Under the pieces are notes generated by a model, which saw only the letters and a list, made by a program, of their open reading frames with translations, did no database searches and was not told the origin of the DNA. A stretch of 64,000 bases of DNA from JBBQLG01 sp964251665 (lineage in GTDB: Bacteria; Bacteroidota; Bacteroidia; Cytophagales; Spirosomataceae): positions 1 through 64,000 of the forward strand of contig CAXUKO010000022.1 of assembly GCA_964251665.1 (NCBI GenBank), in the 5' to 3' direction. The position numbers and the translations under genes were made by a program. Positions 8,525 through 16,935 of the stretch are shown here, in pieces; within the stretch, counting starts at the first letter, position 1, and every line of letters starts with the position of its first letter.

Positions 8525-9646
8525 TTAATGCTTCATCCGGTTTAGTCGATCGATGTCGAGCAAGCTGATCTGGCTGGCATTAATACCGATGAGCCCTTCA
8601 GCCCTGAAGTCGCTTAGGATACGGATGACCGTTTCCGTAGAAGCGCCAACCAGGTGCGACCAGTTATCGCGCGAGAGGGTCATGGCCGGGGAGGTATTGG
8701 CCGTCGGCGCGCCCGGTACACGATCCGCTTGAGGCAGATCGCTGGTTGCTTCATCCGGCCACGGATGAAACTTACGCTGGAACATCAAAAGGGCCTCGGC
8801 TACCCGCTTACGTACGGATTGGTAGGCCAGTTTCAATAGTCGTTCCTGCTGTTCAACTAAGGTGCCGGTCAGTAGCCGGATAAACTGGTTGGCCACATCC
8901 TGATGGTGATAGATTAGCTCCAGAAAGTCTGCCTGGGGAATGCTGATAATACTAGCATCGTCTAAGACTTCGGCTGTTTCGGCATAGGCACCTACTTCCA
9001 ATAAGGCGACATACCCCATAAAATCACCCGGTCCCAGCAGGGCTGTAATGTACTCATTACCGGCCTGGTCGGTCTGGAAGAGTTTCACTTTGCCCTGCTC
9101 AATAAAGAACAGAGACATAGGCACACCACCCACCGAAAAGAGCCGCTGCTTTTTGGTGTAGTGGGTCATTGGATAGTTCTCGCGGAGGCACTGATGCGCA
9201 TCGCCTTCGTTCATGATGGCCCGCGTCAGTTTTTCCAGTCCTGCTGAACCTGTGGGCGAACCCACTCCTTGCCCTCGCTCACCCTTTCTGAGCCGCAACT
9301 CAACGGCATTGAGCAGCGTGAGGTCATCAAAGGGTTTGGTCAGGTAATCATCGGCACCCAGATTCATTCCGAAGCGAAAATCAGCGGCTTCAGCTTTTGC
9401 CGACAGGAACAAAAAAGGGGTTTCGGCCATCATGGGGTCGTTACCCAGAATGTGCAATACGCCGTAGCCATCGAGTTCAGGCATCATAATATCGCACAAA
9501 ATCAGATCAGGACGGGTTTTGCGGGCCAGCGCAATGCCTTGTTTACCGTTCATGGCCTGTACAACATGATACGGGGCCAGTTCAAGAATTTCGGCGATGT
9601 TACCCCGCATTTCGGCGTTGTCTTCGATAACTAAAATGGTTCTCAT
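8525..9646 (-). CDS. Response regulator fused to a Crp/FNR-type transcription factor (REC-cNMP-HTH)
   Basis: The 373-residue protein starts with a receiver domain (residues 1-120, phospho-acceptor Asp52 in LCDIMMPELDG, conserved Lys in DDYLTKPFD). A cyclic-nucleotide-binding-like beta-roll follows (about 150-270, FIEQGKVKLFQTD, GPGDFMGYVALLE). A Crp-type winged helix ends the chain (about 315-370, LSRDNWSHLVGASTETVIRILSDF). This would combine a phosphorylation input with a ligand or redox-type sensor in one regulator. No FNR-like N-terminal Cys cluster was seen. The start overlaps the last 4 bp of the upstream histidine kinase, so the two are translationally coupled and form a cognate pair. 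It is the best candidate master regulator of the stress module. Confidence 0.9.
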   Translation of the reverse strand: MRTILVIEDNAEMRGNIAEILELAPYHVVQAMNGKQGIALARKTRPDLILCDIMMPELDGYGVLHILGNDPMMAETPFLFLSAKAEAADFRFGMNLGADDYLTKPFDDLTLLNAVELRLRKGERGQGVGSPTGSAGLEKLTRAIMNEGDAHQCLRENYPMTHYTKKQRLFSVGGVPMSLFFIEQGKVKLFQTDQAGNEYITALLGPGDFMGYVALLEVGAYAETAEVLDDASIISIPQADFLELIYHHQDVANQFIRLLTGTLVEQQERLLKLAYQSVRKRVAEALLMFQRKFHPWPDEATSDLPQADRVPGAPTANTSPAMTLSRDNWSHLVGASTETVIRILSDFRAEGLIGINASQISLLDIDRLNRMKH

Positions 9647-10557
9647 GCCAGCGGGGGAAGAGGAGACAGCGGGAGCGTGATGATGAAGATAGTACCCGAA
9701 TCCAGCTCACTGGTAAAGCGAATCGTGCCGCCCAGCAGGTCTACATAGCGTTTAACGATGTAAAGGCCCAATCCCGTGCCCTGCACATGAATGGCGTTAC
9801 GCGCCCGAAAGAAGCTGATAAACAAATTATCTTTATCAATATCGGGTATGCCAATGCCCCGATCTTTAACCGTGATCAACAGCTGACCCTCCCGGACGGC
9901 GGTGGTTAATTCGATTTCCTTTTCTTCGGCCGAATACTTGCTGGCATTGACCAATAGATTAATCAGAATATTCTTAAGCATCTGTCCGTCCAGCGAAACC
10001 GCCGTTGGCCCCTCTAGATGATGATAGACCACGCGCTGACCGGGCTTGATCACCGCATGCATATCCTCGATGACTTCGTGGCAAAAGGGGAGTATGTCGA
10101 GTGGGTACGGACGGCCATACAGGGTTTCCTGTTCCATTTGACTAAGCGACAGAAAGTCATTGAGCAGACCCGTCAGGCTATTTACCGCAGACTTGATGCG
10201 CTGGACGTGCCGCTCCCGCTTTTCACCGTCGCCGGGGCCGTTGTAGCGGCCAATCAGCGAGGCCGAGGAAAGAATGGTGCCCATGGGTGTACGAAACTCG
10301 TGGGAAGCCAGGGTGACAAAGTTTGACTTCAACTCATTCAGTTCCCGTTCGCGGGTCAGTAATTGAGAGCGCTCCAGGTCATTTTGCTGGCTTTGAACCT
10401 TTACCTGTTCGCAGACATTCAGAGCCTGCTGGACCCGGGCCAGGTCGGCGGTTCGGTCGGCTAACTGCCGAGTCAGGGCACGGTTGGCTACCTGGAGTTG
10501 GCCCAAAGGGCTGGGAGGACCCTCCTCGTTGGGTAAACCGGGTAGCGTATCGCTCAT
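9643..10557 (-). CDS. Cytoplasmic sensor histidine kinase
   Basis: The 304-residue kinase has no membrane segment. Residues 15-80 form a coiled coil. The HisKA motif ASHEFRTPMG carries the phospho-acceptor His86. The HATPase domain has the N box (NILINLLVNASKYS, about 196-209), G1 (DRGIGIPD) and G2 (GTGLGLYIVKRY). No PAS or GAF domain is present, so the signal is either intracellular or relayed by a partner such as one of the nearby CheY-like proteins. The 3' end overlaps the REC-Crp regulator gene by 4 bp, indicating a two-component operon. Confidence 0.9.
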   Translation of the reverse strand: MSDTLPGLPNEEGPPSPLGQLQVANRALTRQLADRTADLARVQQALNVCEQVKVQSQQNDLERSQLLTRERELNELKSNFVTLASHEFRTPMGTILSSASLIGRYNGPGDGEKRERHVQRIKSAVNSLTGLLNDFLSLSQMEQETLYGRPYPLDILPFCHEVIEDMHAVIKPGQRVVYHHLEGPTAVSLDGQMLKNILINLLVNASKYSAEEKEIELTTAVREGQLLITVKDRGIGIPDIDKDNLFISFFRARNAIHVQGTGLGLYIVKRYVDLLGGTIRFTSELDSGTIFIITLPLSPLPPLA

Positions 10558-10669
10558 GGCTAATCAGGTAATGGGTCTGGCAATGCCCGACAAGTAATTA
10601 CTTGGTTGAGAAAAATAAGAAATTAGTCGATCATTTCCATCCACTAAATACTTGATAGGTGATCATTAT

Positions 10670-10687
10670 TGTTGAGTCGGCTCAACA
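10670..10687. terminator. Short inverted repeat between response-regulator genes
   Basis: TGTTGAG and CTCAACA form a 7-bp perfect stem with a TCGG loop in the gap between the CheY-like gene (ends at 10734, minus strand) and the histidine kinase (starts at 10557). No U-tract follows clearly, so it may be an attenuator, operator or weak terminator. Confidence 0.3.
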
Positions 10688-10733
10688 GCACCAGGTAACA
10701 GGTTACCCGATTGGCGAAACCCGCCGTCATTGG

Positions 10734-11159
10734 TTACGCTACGGCTGCATTTAAAAAGCAGATTCTGATCGCCTGCGCAATCTGAGCCATATGCGAATGC
10801 AGAACCGGCTTCTGAATATAGCCATTGATGCCATGTTCATAAGCCGCCGTAACCTGAGCAGGTTCGGCGGAGGTTGAGATCATCACAGCAGGAATATGAC
10901 GCAGTACCGGATTTGCTTTGATTGCTATCAGGGCCTCCAGCCCGTTGACCTTTGGCATATTCATATCGAGTAGAATCAAATGCACAGGCAGGGCCGCTGG
11001 TTCCTGGCTCCAGGCATCCAGCATGGCCAGCAAATCGCCCCCATTTTCCGCTTCGATAATGGTGACTGATGGATCGGTCGCCTGTAGGGCCTGCTGCATG
11101 ATATACCGGTCGTCGGCATCATCGTCAGCCATGTAAATTAATACCTTGGACAAATTCAT
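10734..11159 (-). CDS. CheY-like single-domain response regulator
   Basis: The 141-residue protein is a lone receiver domain: acidic pocket ADDDADD (11-17), phospho-acceptor Asp65 in ILLDMNMPK, switch Ser/Thr in AVMISTSAEP and conserved Lys in GYIQKPV. It lies 176 bp upstream of the histidine kinase on the same strand and may share its signalling pathway. It is not a close copy of the receiver at 7956. There is no output domain, so it acts by protein contact or phosphotransfer. Confidence 0.88.
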   Translation of the reverse strand: MNLSKVLIYMADDDADDRYIMQQALQATDPSVTIIEAENGGDLLAMLDAWSQEPAALPVHLILLDMNMPKVNGLEALIAIKANPVLRHIPAVMISTSAEPAQVTAAYEHGINGYIQKPVLHSHMAQIAQAIRICFLNAAVA

Positions 11160-11602
11160 GAAGTGATTGGTGGGTTAACAAGTGTATTGTCTTAGACAAA
11201 GTTGAGCAGGAGAAAAATGTCTGGCAATGATGGATGTCAACAATAGATATGATTGTTTACCGAACAAGGACAGTCCATGCTGATGCCGTAATAATCATAC
11301 GATTACCTGATGACCGTCATAGCGATGGGCAACCAGCCGAACTACTTTTGAACATAAAACCTGAAACCGGGCTTTTAGCCAGCTAACGGTTTAGACTAAG
11401 TCAATACAGCCAGCAGCGCGATGGGTAAATACTATAGGTGTAGCTTCGGCGAAACGTCTTCAGCGTCCTTTATGCGCCCGCGAATGGCCCATGAGCCAGT
11501 AGTCGAATTAGCTACCTGATTGTGTTTGTGCAAACCGGCATTACGGGCCGCTTTCTCAACCATTCACCCACCTGTTACTCTGTTTCATTTGTACCGCAAC
11601 CC
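11160..11602. other. Intergenic region between divergent genes
   Basis: This 443-bp spacer lies between a minus-strand CheY gene and a plus-strand stress-protein gene. TTTG-containing stretches near 11524 and 11588 could belong to promoters. No RNA gene, repeat or convincing small ORF was found. Confidence 0.4.
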
Positions 11603-11977
11603 ATGACACAGCTACAAACCGTTACTGGTTTTTTTGATAACATTGCCGAAGCCCAGCAGGCTGTTCAAGGTCTGCTGGGTTGTGGTTTCAGGGTTGACCA
11701 GATTGTTTTTTCTACGCGGAAAGGCGCGGGAGTGACGGGGGATCGGCAAGCTACTACTCCGCAAGAGCGGAACTCCGGCCGGTTTCTAAGCTCACTTTTT
11801 GGCAATACAAATGACGGTGACTCAGCCCCATCTGCAGCAGATGGGGCCGACGAAGGGCCATCCCGAGGCAGAACTACGGTAGTGACCATACAGGTGCAGT
11901 CTTCTTCGGAAGCTGATCAGGCGGTTGATTTATTGAAGGAAGCCCGGGCGGTACACATCAGTAAACCGGGGGAATAA
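11603..11977 (+). CDS. General-stress-protein-like small protein (YflT/GSP17M-type)
   Basis: The frame is open from 11522, but the ATG at 11603 (MTQLQTVTGFFDNIAEAQQAV) begins the recognisable domain, so it is preferred; it gives 124 residues. The N-terminal pattern, a beta strand followed by an EAQQAVxxLxxxGF helix and a short strand, resembles the heat-induced stress protein YflT/GSP17M domain. A low-complexity Gly/Asp/Ser linker follows, then a second VVTIQV...EADQAVDLLKEA half, so the protein has two ferredoxin-like halves. The biochemical role is unknown. It lies in the stress module between the signalling genes and alcohol dehydrogenase. Confidence 0.6.
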   Translation: MTQLQTVTGFFDNIAEAQQAVQGLLGCGFRVDQIVFSTRKGAGVTGDRQATTPQERNSGRFLSSLFGNTNDGDSAPSAADGADEGPSRGRTTVVTIQVQSSSEADQAVDLLKEARAVHISKPGE

Positions 11978-11988
11978 TGCCTTACCGG

Positions 11989-12234
11989 CTACTGTTGCGC
12001 TGCAATCGGCCTGAAATCTCGGTGGCGAACGTATCGGAGTGTTTGATTGCTCAGGAGTGCCTGTTGCCAGATCAGGCCATTTTCCAGATGATCGCGGTTG
12101 AACCAGATCGTTTCGCCCCGTGGGATTAATCCTTTATCCGAATTGGTACGATCGGTGGGGTCAGTACACCATTCCGTCTCCCGAAGGGCCAGATAAGCCC
12201 GGTTAAAATCTTCGGTGATTGATGCGTAGGTCAA
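11989..12234 (-). CDS. Small conserved unknown protein, copy 1
   Basis: This 81-residue acidic protein has no signal peptide or membrane segment. It is clearly paralogous to the 84-residue protein at 21733-21987. The shared blocks are TEW near residue 21, a KG(L/I)I-R-G-IWF block, DH, WQQA, and a (N)-TLRYV-DF block near the C-terminus. Conservation of two copies at a distance argues that both are translated. The function is unknown. It is convergent with the YflT-like gene, whose stop lies 11 bp away. Confidence 0.7.
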   Translation of the reverse strand: MTYASITEDFNRAYLALRETEWCTDPTDRTNSDKGLIPRGETIWFNRDHLENGLIWQQALLSNQTLRYVRHRDFRPIAAQQ

Positions 12235-12275
12235 GATCTGTTAGTCGAGATGGTGGGTAATTATATTTCTGAAAA

Positions 12276-12470
12276 CTATACCTTTTTCGACCGGGCTTTC
12301 CGAAGCTGCTTCCGGTCCTGCTTTTCCGTTCGGATCAGTTTATGAGCCAGCTTTCTGGCTGATTTCTCCACCGCTTTTATGACGCTGCGGGGTTGCTCCC
12401 AGGCGGGTTTGATGATTGATTCAATGGCGCTGGTAATGTCCGTAATCAGTACTTTCTCTTTGACTTTCAT
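12276..12470 (-). CDS. Small basic unknown protein
   Basis: The 64-residue protein has a hydrophobic first half (VLITDITSAIESII) and a very basic, helical second half rich in Lys/Arg (KLAHKLIRTEKQDRKQLRKARSKK). It could bind nucleic acid or a membrane, but no family was recognised. It lies 25 bp downstream of the alcohol dehydrogenase stop on the same strand and is likely part of that transcript. Confidence 0.5.
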   Translation of the reverse strand: MKVKEKVLITDITSAIESIIKPAWEQPRSVIKAVEKSARKLAHKLIRTEKQDRKQLRKARSKKV

Positions 12471-12495
12471 TGGGATAATGGTTTATCGGGTGAAT

Positions 12496-13533
12496 TCAGT
12501 TAGCACGACCAAAGTCCAGCACCACCCGTCCGGTGATTTGACCCGCTTTCAGGTTGGTGAAGACCTGATTGATGTTTTCGAGCCGCTCAGTCTGGTAATG
12601 TACCCGGACCTTTCCGTCAGCGGCAAAGGCTAAACTCTCGGCCAGATCCTGACGAGTTCCCACAATAGAGCCGCGAATGGTTTTACGATTTAGGGCAACA
12701 TCAAAAATGCTGACGGGAAATTCGCCGGGGGGTAACCCCACGACAGCCAGCGTACCGTGCCGCCGTAACATGCCAATGCCCTGCGCAAAAGCCATCTGGG
12801 AAACCGCTGTCACCAGTACGCCCTGCGCCCCGCCGATTTTGGTCTGTACAGCCTGAGCGGGGTCTTCCTGAGTGGCATCAATGACCAGATCGGCGCCGAC
12901 TTGGGTTGCTAACCGGAGTTTATCAGGGCTGATATCGACAGCTATCACGCGCATCCCCATTGCTTTAGCGTACTGCACAGCCAGGTGCCCCAGGCCACCA
13001 ATGCCGGAGATCACCACCCATTCGCCGGGTTTGGTCTCGGTTTCTTTCAGACCTTTATACACCGTAACCCCCGCGCACAGAATCGGAGCCGCATCGGCAA
13101 ACGGCAGTGAGTCGGGAATAAGGCCTACGTAATTCGGGTCGGCCAGGACATACTCAGCAAAGCCCCCCTGTACCGAATAACCGGTATTGTGCTGGGCGTG
13201 GCATAGGGTTTCCCATCCCGTGTAACAATACTCACAGTGCCCGCAGGCCGAATACAGCCAGGGTACGCCTACGCGGTCCCCTTCATGGACGTGGGTAACA
13301 CCCACACCAACGGCTACCACCGTACCTACGCCCTCATGACCGGGAATAAGCGGCAGCATGGCTTTAACTGGCCAGTCACCGTTGATGGCGTGCAGATCGG
13401 TGTGGCACACCCCGCAGGCCGCCACCTGCACCAGAATCTGGCCGGGGCCTGTGGCCGGGACCGGAACCTCTTCAATCTGTAGCGGTTGACCATAGCCATG
13501 TAGCACGGCGGCCTTCATTGTTGACGGTATCAT
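12496..13533 (-). CDS. adhP: Zinc-dependent alcohol dehydrogenase
   Basis: The 345-residue medium-chain dehydrogenase has catalytic zinc ligands Cys43 (CGVCHTDLHA) and His66 (IPGHEGVG). The structural zinc cluster CGHCEYCYTGWETLC is complete, and the NAD-binding motif is GIGGLGH. Length and motifs match the AdhP/AdhT group, which interconverts ethanol and acetaldehyde with NAD(H). Together with phosphoketolase nearby it fits redox balancing in fermentation or oxygen limitation. The small basic ORF follows on the same strand. Confidence 0.9.
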   Translation of the reverse strand: MIPSTMKAAVLHGYGQPLQIEEVPVPATGPGQILVQVAACGVCHTDLHAINGDWPVKAMLPLIPGHEGVGTVVAVGVGVTHVHEGDRVGVPWLYSACGHCEYCYTGWETLCHAQHNTGYSVQGGFAEYVLADPNYVGLIPDSLPFADAAPILCAGVTVYKGLKETETKPGEWVVISGIGGLGHLAVQYAKAMGMRVIAVDISPDKLRLATQVGADLVIDATQEDPAQAVQTKIGGAQGVLVTAVSQMAFAQGIGMLRRHGTLAVVGLPPGEFPVSIFDVALNRKTIRGSIVGTRQDLAESLAFAADGKVRVHYQTERLENINQVFTNLKAGQITGRVVLDFGRAN

Positions 13534-13686
13534 AGAGGAATATTGCTATAAAAAAGACTCCGCAAACGTAGCGGTTAACCGGCCCAACCGGTATGATGAC
13601 AATCAGGTCGGGAGCAGATATAGATCATGATGAAGCAACGGGTTGGTGTTATCAACCAACCATTGGACATTGTGCAGCAGTTGCTG

Positions 13687-16284
13687 TCATTTCCCGTACG
13701 TCCGGTAGAACCACTGTTTCAGCCCTTCGGCCGCTGCTACGTAACCCGTGACAATCCCGATAATCGCTCCGTATAGCAACGGGGGCATGGGGGTGAAGCC
13801 AAATACCCGCGCCAGCGGGCTAACGGGCAGCAACAATACGACCACCACAATTAAGGCAGTGGCCAGTAACAGCCATTTGCCCGGTTGACTTTTGTAGAAG
13901 ACTTGCCGAGTGCGGACCACCAGAACAATGGTCGACGCCGACATGACCGATTCGACAAACCAGCCCGTCTGAAACAGGCTTTCATTGGCCTTGAAAACCC
14001 ACAGCAATACGCCGAAACTCAGGTAATCAAAAACCGAACTCAGCAGTCCGAAGGTGAGCATGAACCGCCGGATGAAGGGCAGGTTCCAATTGGCTGGCTT
14101 TTCAACGGCGGTCGGGTCCACATTGTCCGAGGCAATCGTCATCGCCGGAAGATCGGTGAGAAGGTTGGTAAGCAGGATCTGCACGGGCAGCAGCGGCAGA
14201 AAAGGCAGAAAAATCGATGCCCCGGCCATACTGAACATATTGCCGAAGTTGGCACTGGTGGCCATGAAGATATATTTCATGGTGTTGGTAAAGGTCCGGC
14301 GACCCTCTCGAACGCCGTCGATGAGTACGTTCAAATCCTGTTTCAGCAGGACAATATCGGCGGATTCTTTGGCTACGTTCACGGCCGAATCAACGGATAT
14401 ACCCACGTCGGCCGCGTGCAGCGCACTCGCATCATTAATGCCGTCGCCCATGTAGCCTACCACGTAACCCGCTTTTTTCAGGGCCAGAATAATGAGTTCT
14501 TTCTGGATCGGCTCAATTTCGGCGAAGACATGGGTGGTCGTCACTTTGTGGCGCAGGGCCTCCACGTTCAGGTTTCGCAAGCTGTTACCCGTAAGGACCT
14601 CCGGCGAGTCGATGCCGATGGACCGTGCGACGGCCGTTGCCACCAGGACATTGTCGCCGGTTATCATCTTGATCTGAATGCCCAGTTTTTGCAGCATTTC
14701 CAGGGTGTCATGGATGCCTGCTTTGGGCGAATCGAACAGGCTGATAAAGCCCAGAAACGTCATCCCGGCTTCGTCCGTTTTGTCGATGATTCGCTTACCA
14801 TTCGTATTCTTTGTCGCCAGTCCCAGCGTGCGAAACCCCTTCGTGCTCTGCTCCTGAAAGATCTGCTGAATGGCCGTCAGGTGCCCGGTTATTGCTTCAG
14901 GAGCCGACCCGCCGGTGTCCACAAATTCGCAGACATCTAAGATTGTTTGCAAAGCACCTTTGGTTATCATAAGCGTCTGTCCGCCCTCCTCGGTTAAGAT
15001 CGTCAGCCGTTTGCGGATAAAGTCGTAGGGCGTTTCATCAACTCGTGGATACGCCGACACATCATCGGGCACAGCCCCGATGATGGCCACATCGATGGGG
15101 TTACGAAATCCCTGCTGTAACTGCGCGTTGATCCTGGCCAACAGGCCAATGCGGGGAGATACCTGCCCGTTGACGTCCATGATGCAGTCAATGGTAACAA
15201 CACCGTCGGTGAGGGTACCGGTTTTATCGGAGCACAGCACGTTCATGCTGCCTAAATTTTCAATCGAAGATAACCGCTTGACAATCACCTGCTGTTTGGC
15301 CATCCGGCTGGCTCCTTTGGCTAAATTTATGCTGATAATAGCGGGTAATAACTGGGGAGTTAAGCCCACCGCGATGGCCAGCGAGAACAGGAAGGCATCC
15401 AGCACCGGCTTGTGCAGAAAAACGTTGATGGCAAAAATCAGGAATACCAATACCAGGGTTATTTCCATGAGCAGGTAGCCAAAACGACGGATGCCGTGCT
15501 CGAAATTGGTTTCGGGCGGGGCCGAGTTGATCCGCTCGGCAATGTGGCCCAATTCTGTGTTAAGTCCGGTGTAAACAATTACGGCCGTGCCGCTGCCGCT
15601 GACCACGCTCGCTCCCATAAATAACACGTTCCGGCGTTGGGCAAGAGAAGTATCCGCATCGACGGGGCCAGGCATCTTATCGACGGGAAAGGTTTCGCCG
15701 GTTAGGGTGGCTTCGTTGACAAACAGTTCGTTCGCCGTTAACAAATAGCAATCGGCGGGTACCAGATCGCCCGAACGGAGCGTAAGCACATCGCCCGGCA
15801 CGAGCTGTCTATCGGGCAAATCTTGTTCCTTCCCATCGCGCAGCACGGTTGTTTTAGCCACCACGACACCCTGTAGTTGCTCTATGGCCTTCGATGCGGT
15901 GCGCTCCTGCCAGAAACTGAGTAACCCACTAATGAGAATAATAGTCAGGATGATAATACCATCAGTCACGTCACGCAGAAAAAACGACAGCACAGCCGCC
16001 CCAATCAGCATAAGCGAAATTGGACTTTTAAACTGACTGGCAAACAGACCCACCACCGATGACCCATCCTTCGGTTTAATCAGATTTAGCCCGACTTTTT
16101 GCCCAATTTTTTGGGCTTCGTTCTGACTTAATCCTGTGTTGCGGGTGTTGAGCCGGGTCAGGATTTCGGCAGCCGGCAAGGCCCAGAAGGTTGCCAGGAC
16201 CGTATCGGCCGCCCCCGGCTCTTGAACTGGAGTTGTGGCGCGGGGTGCCTGCTGTACGCCGGGTGTCTCGGTTAGCGTTGCCAT
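13687..16284 (-). CDS. mgtA: Magnesium-translocating P-type ATPase
   Basis: The 865-residue P-type ATPase has the actuator motif TGET (195-198), the phosphorylation site DKTGTLT (Asp353), GLTPQLLPAI (about 307-316) in the ion-binding helix, and GDGINDASALHAADVGIS in the P domain. About ten membrane helices are predicted. The DCYLLTANELFVNEATLTGE stretch and the overall length are typical of MgtA/MgtB rather than calcium pumps. It would import Mg2+ into the cytoplasm. Such ATPases recur in universal-stress/phosphoketolase clusters. No leader ORF or Mg2+ riboswitch was recognised upstream. Confidence 0.9.
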   Translation of the reverse strand: MATLTETPGVQQAPRATTPVQEPGAADTVLATFWALPAAEILTRLNTRNTGLSQNEAQKIGQKVGLNLIKPKDGSSVVGLFASQFKSPISLMLIGAAVLSFFLRDVTDGIIILTIILISGLLSFWQERTASKAIEQLQGVVVAKTTVLRDGKEQDLPDRQLVPGDVLTLRSGDLVPADCYLLTANELFVNEATLTGETFPVDKMPGPVDADTSLAQRRNVLFMGASVVSGSGTAVIVYTGLNTELGHIAERINSAPPETNFEHGIRRFGYLLMEITLVLVFLIFAINVFLHKPVLDAFLFSLAIAVGLTPQLLPAIISINLAKGASRMAKQQVIVKRLSSIENLGSMNVLCSDKTGTLTDGVVTIDCIMDVNGQVSPRIGLLARINAQLQQGFRNPIDVAIIGAVPDDVSAYPRVDETPYDFIRKRLTILTEEGGQTLMITKGALQTILDVCEFVDTGGSAPEAITGHLTAIQQIFQEQSTKGFRTLGLATKNTNGKRIIDKTDEAGMTFLGFISLFDSPKAGIHDTLEMLQKLGIQIKMITGDNVLVATAVARSIGIDSPEVLTGNSLRNLNVEALRHKVTTTHVFAEIEPIQKELIILALKKAGYVVGYMGDGINDASALHAADVGISVDSAVNVAKESADIVLLKQDLNVLIDGVREGRRTFTNTMKYIFMATSANFGNMFSMAGASIFLPFLPLLPVQILLTNLLTDLPAMTIASDNVDPTAVEKPANWNLPFIRRFMLTFGLLSSVFDYLSFGVLLWVFKANESLFQTGWFVESVMSASTIVLVVRTRQVFYKSQPGKWLLLATALIVVVVLLLPVSPLARVFGFTPMPPLLYGAIIGIVTGYVAAAEGLKQWFYRTYGK

Positions 16285-16359
16285 GCTGGTTTACGTTAGT
16301 GATTTGCGCAAAAAATGGGGCATTCAAGGCAAAAATGACCTGAAGACCAGCAGCTGCGG

Positions 16360-16818
16360 TCAGACCGCTTTTCTGGACGTAACTGACAGCTCGGCTTCCC
16401 GCTTGAGGCTTTCCAGCCACGACCGGAGCGACTTATCCAAGGCTTGCTGCATCACAGCTACCTGCCGGGTAATCGGTTCGCCGTCCCATGATTCCTCCGT
16501 CTGTATTAGTGCCCCCTCGCCAACGGGCGTGAAGTGCCAGACGTGTACGCCCATGATCCCGTGTGACGGACCGGACCAGGCAATGCGCCGTTGGGGAATC
16601 ACTTCGCCAATTGTCGAATCAATACCGGCCAGTCCGGCGGTATCCCAGTGAAAGACCGACCCGACTGCTACCGCTGATCCGAAATGAGCATTGGTGATGT
16701 CTTTGTTCCAGCGAGGCCAGGATTCAATGTTGGTTAGTAGATTCCAGACGGTGCCAACGGGGGCTTTAATGACCATTTCGTCGCGGGTAATGACCGGCGC
16801 ATTGGGGTTGATGTCCAT
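16360..16818 (-). CDS. SRPBCC-fold (START-like) protein
   Basis: The 152-residue protein has the SRPBCC pattern: an initial strand (DEMVIKAPVGTVWNLLTNIESWPRWNKDI), a central beta sheet with VAVGSVFHW and WSGPSHGIMGVHVWHF, and a long C-terminal helix (QVAVMQQALDKSLRSWLESLKREA). Members bind hydrophobic ligands in a deep cavity; the ligand is unknown. No signal peptide is present. It lies between the Mg2+ ATPase and phosphoketolase on the same strand. Confidence 0.8.
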   Translation of the reverse strand: MDINPNAPVITRDEMVIKAPVGTVWNLLTNIESWPRWNKDITNAHFGSAVAVGSVFHWDTAGLAGIDSTIGEVIPQRRIAWSGPSHGIMGVHVWHFTPVGEGALIQTEESWDGEPITRQVAVMQQALDKSLRSWLESLKREAELSVTSRKAV

Positions 16819-16935
16819 TTTTTGTTTTTTGAGTGGCAGAAACTGTCAGTATGCACGGGATGATTTAAAGTGTCCGGTGGGCTAACCTGTTTTTCTGTTA
16901 GCTTTGCTGATTGGACATACGGTGTTTTTATCGAA

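Noticed and set aside
13885..14940. 351-codon plus-strand frame opposite mgtA
   Set aside because: It is the antisense shadow of a clear P-type ATPase; the GC-rich codon pattern keeps such frames open.
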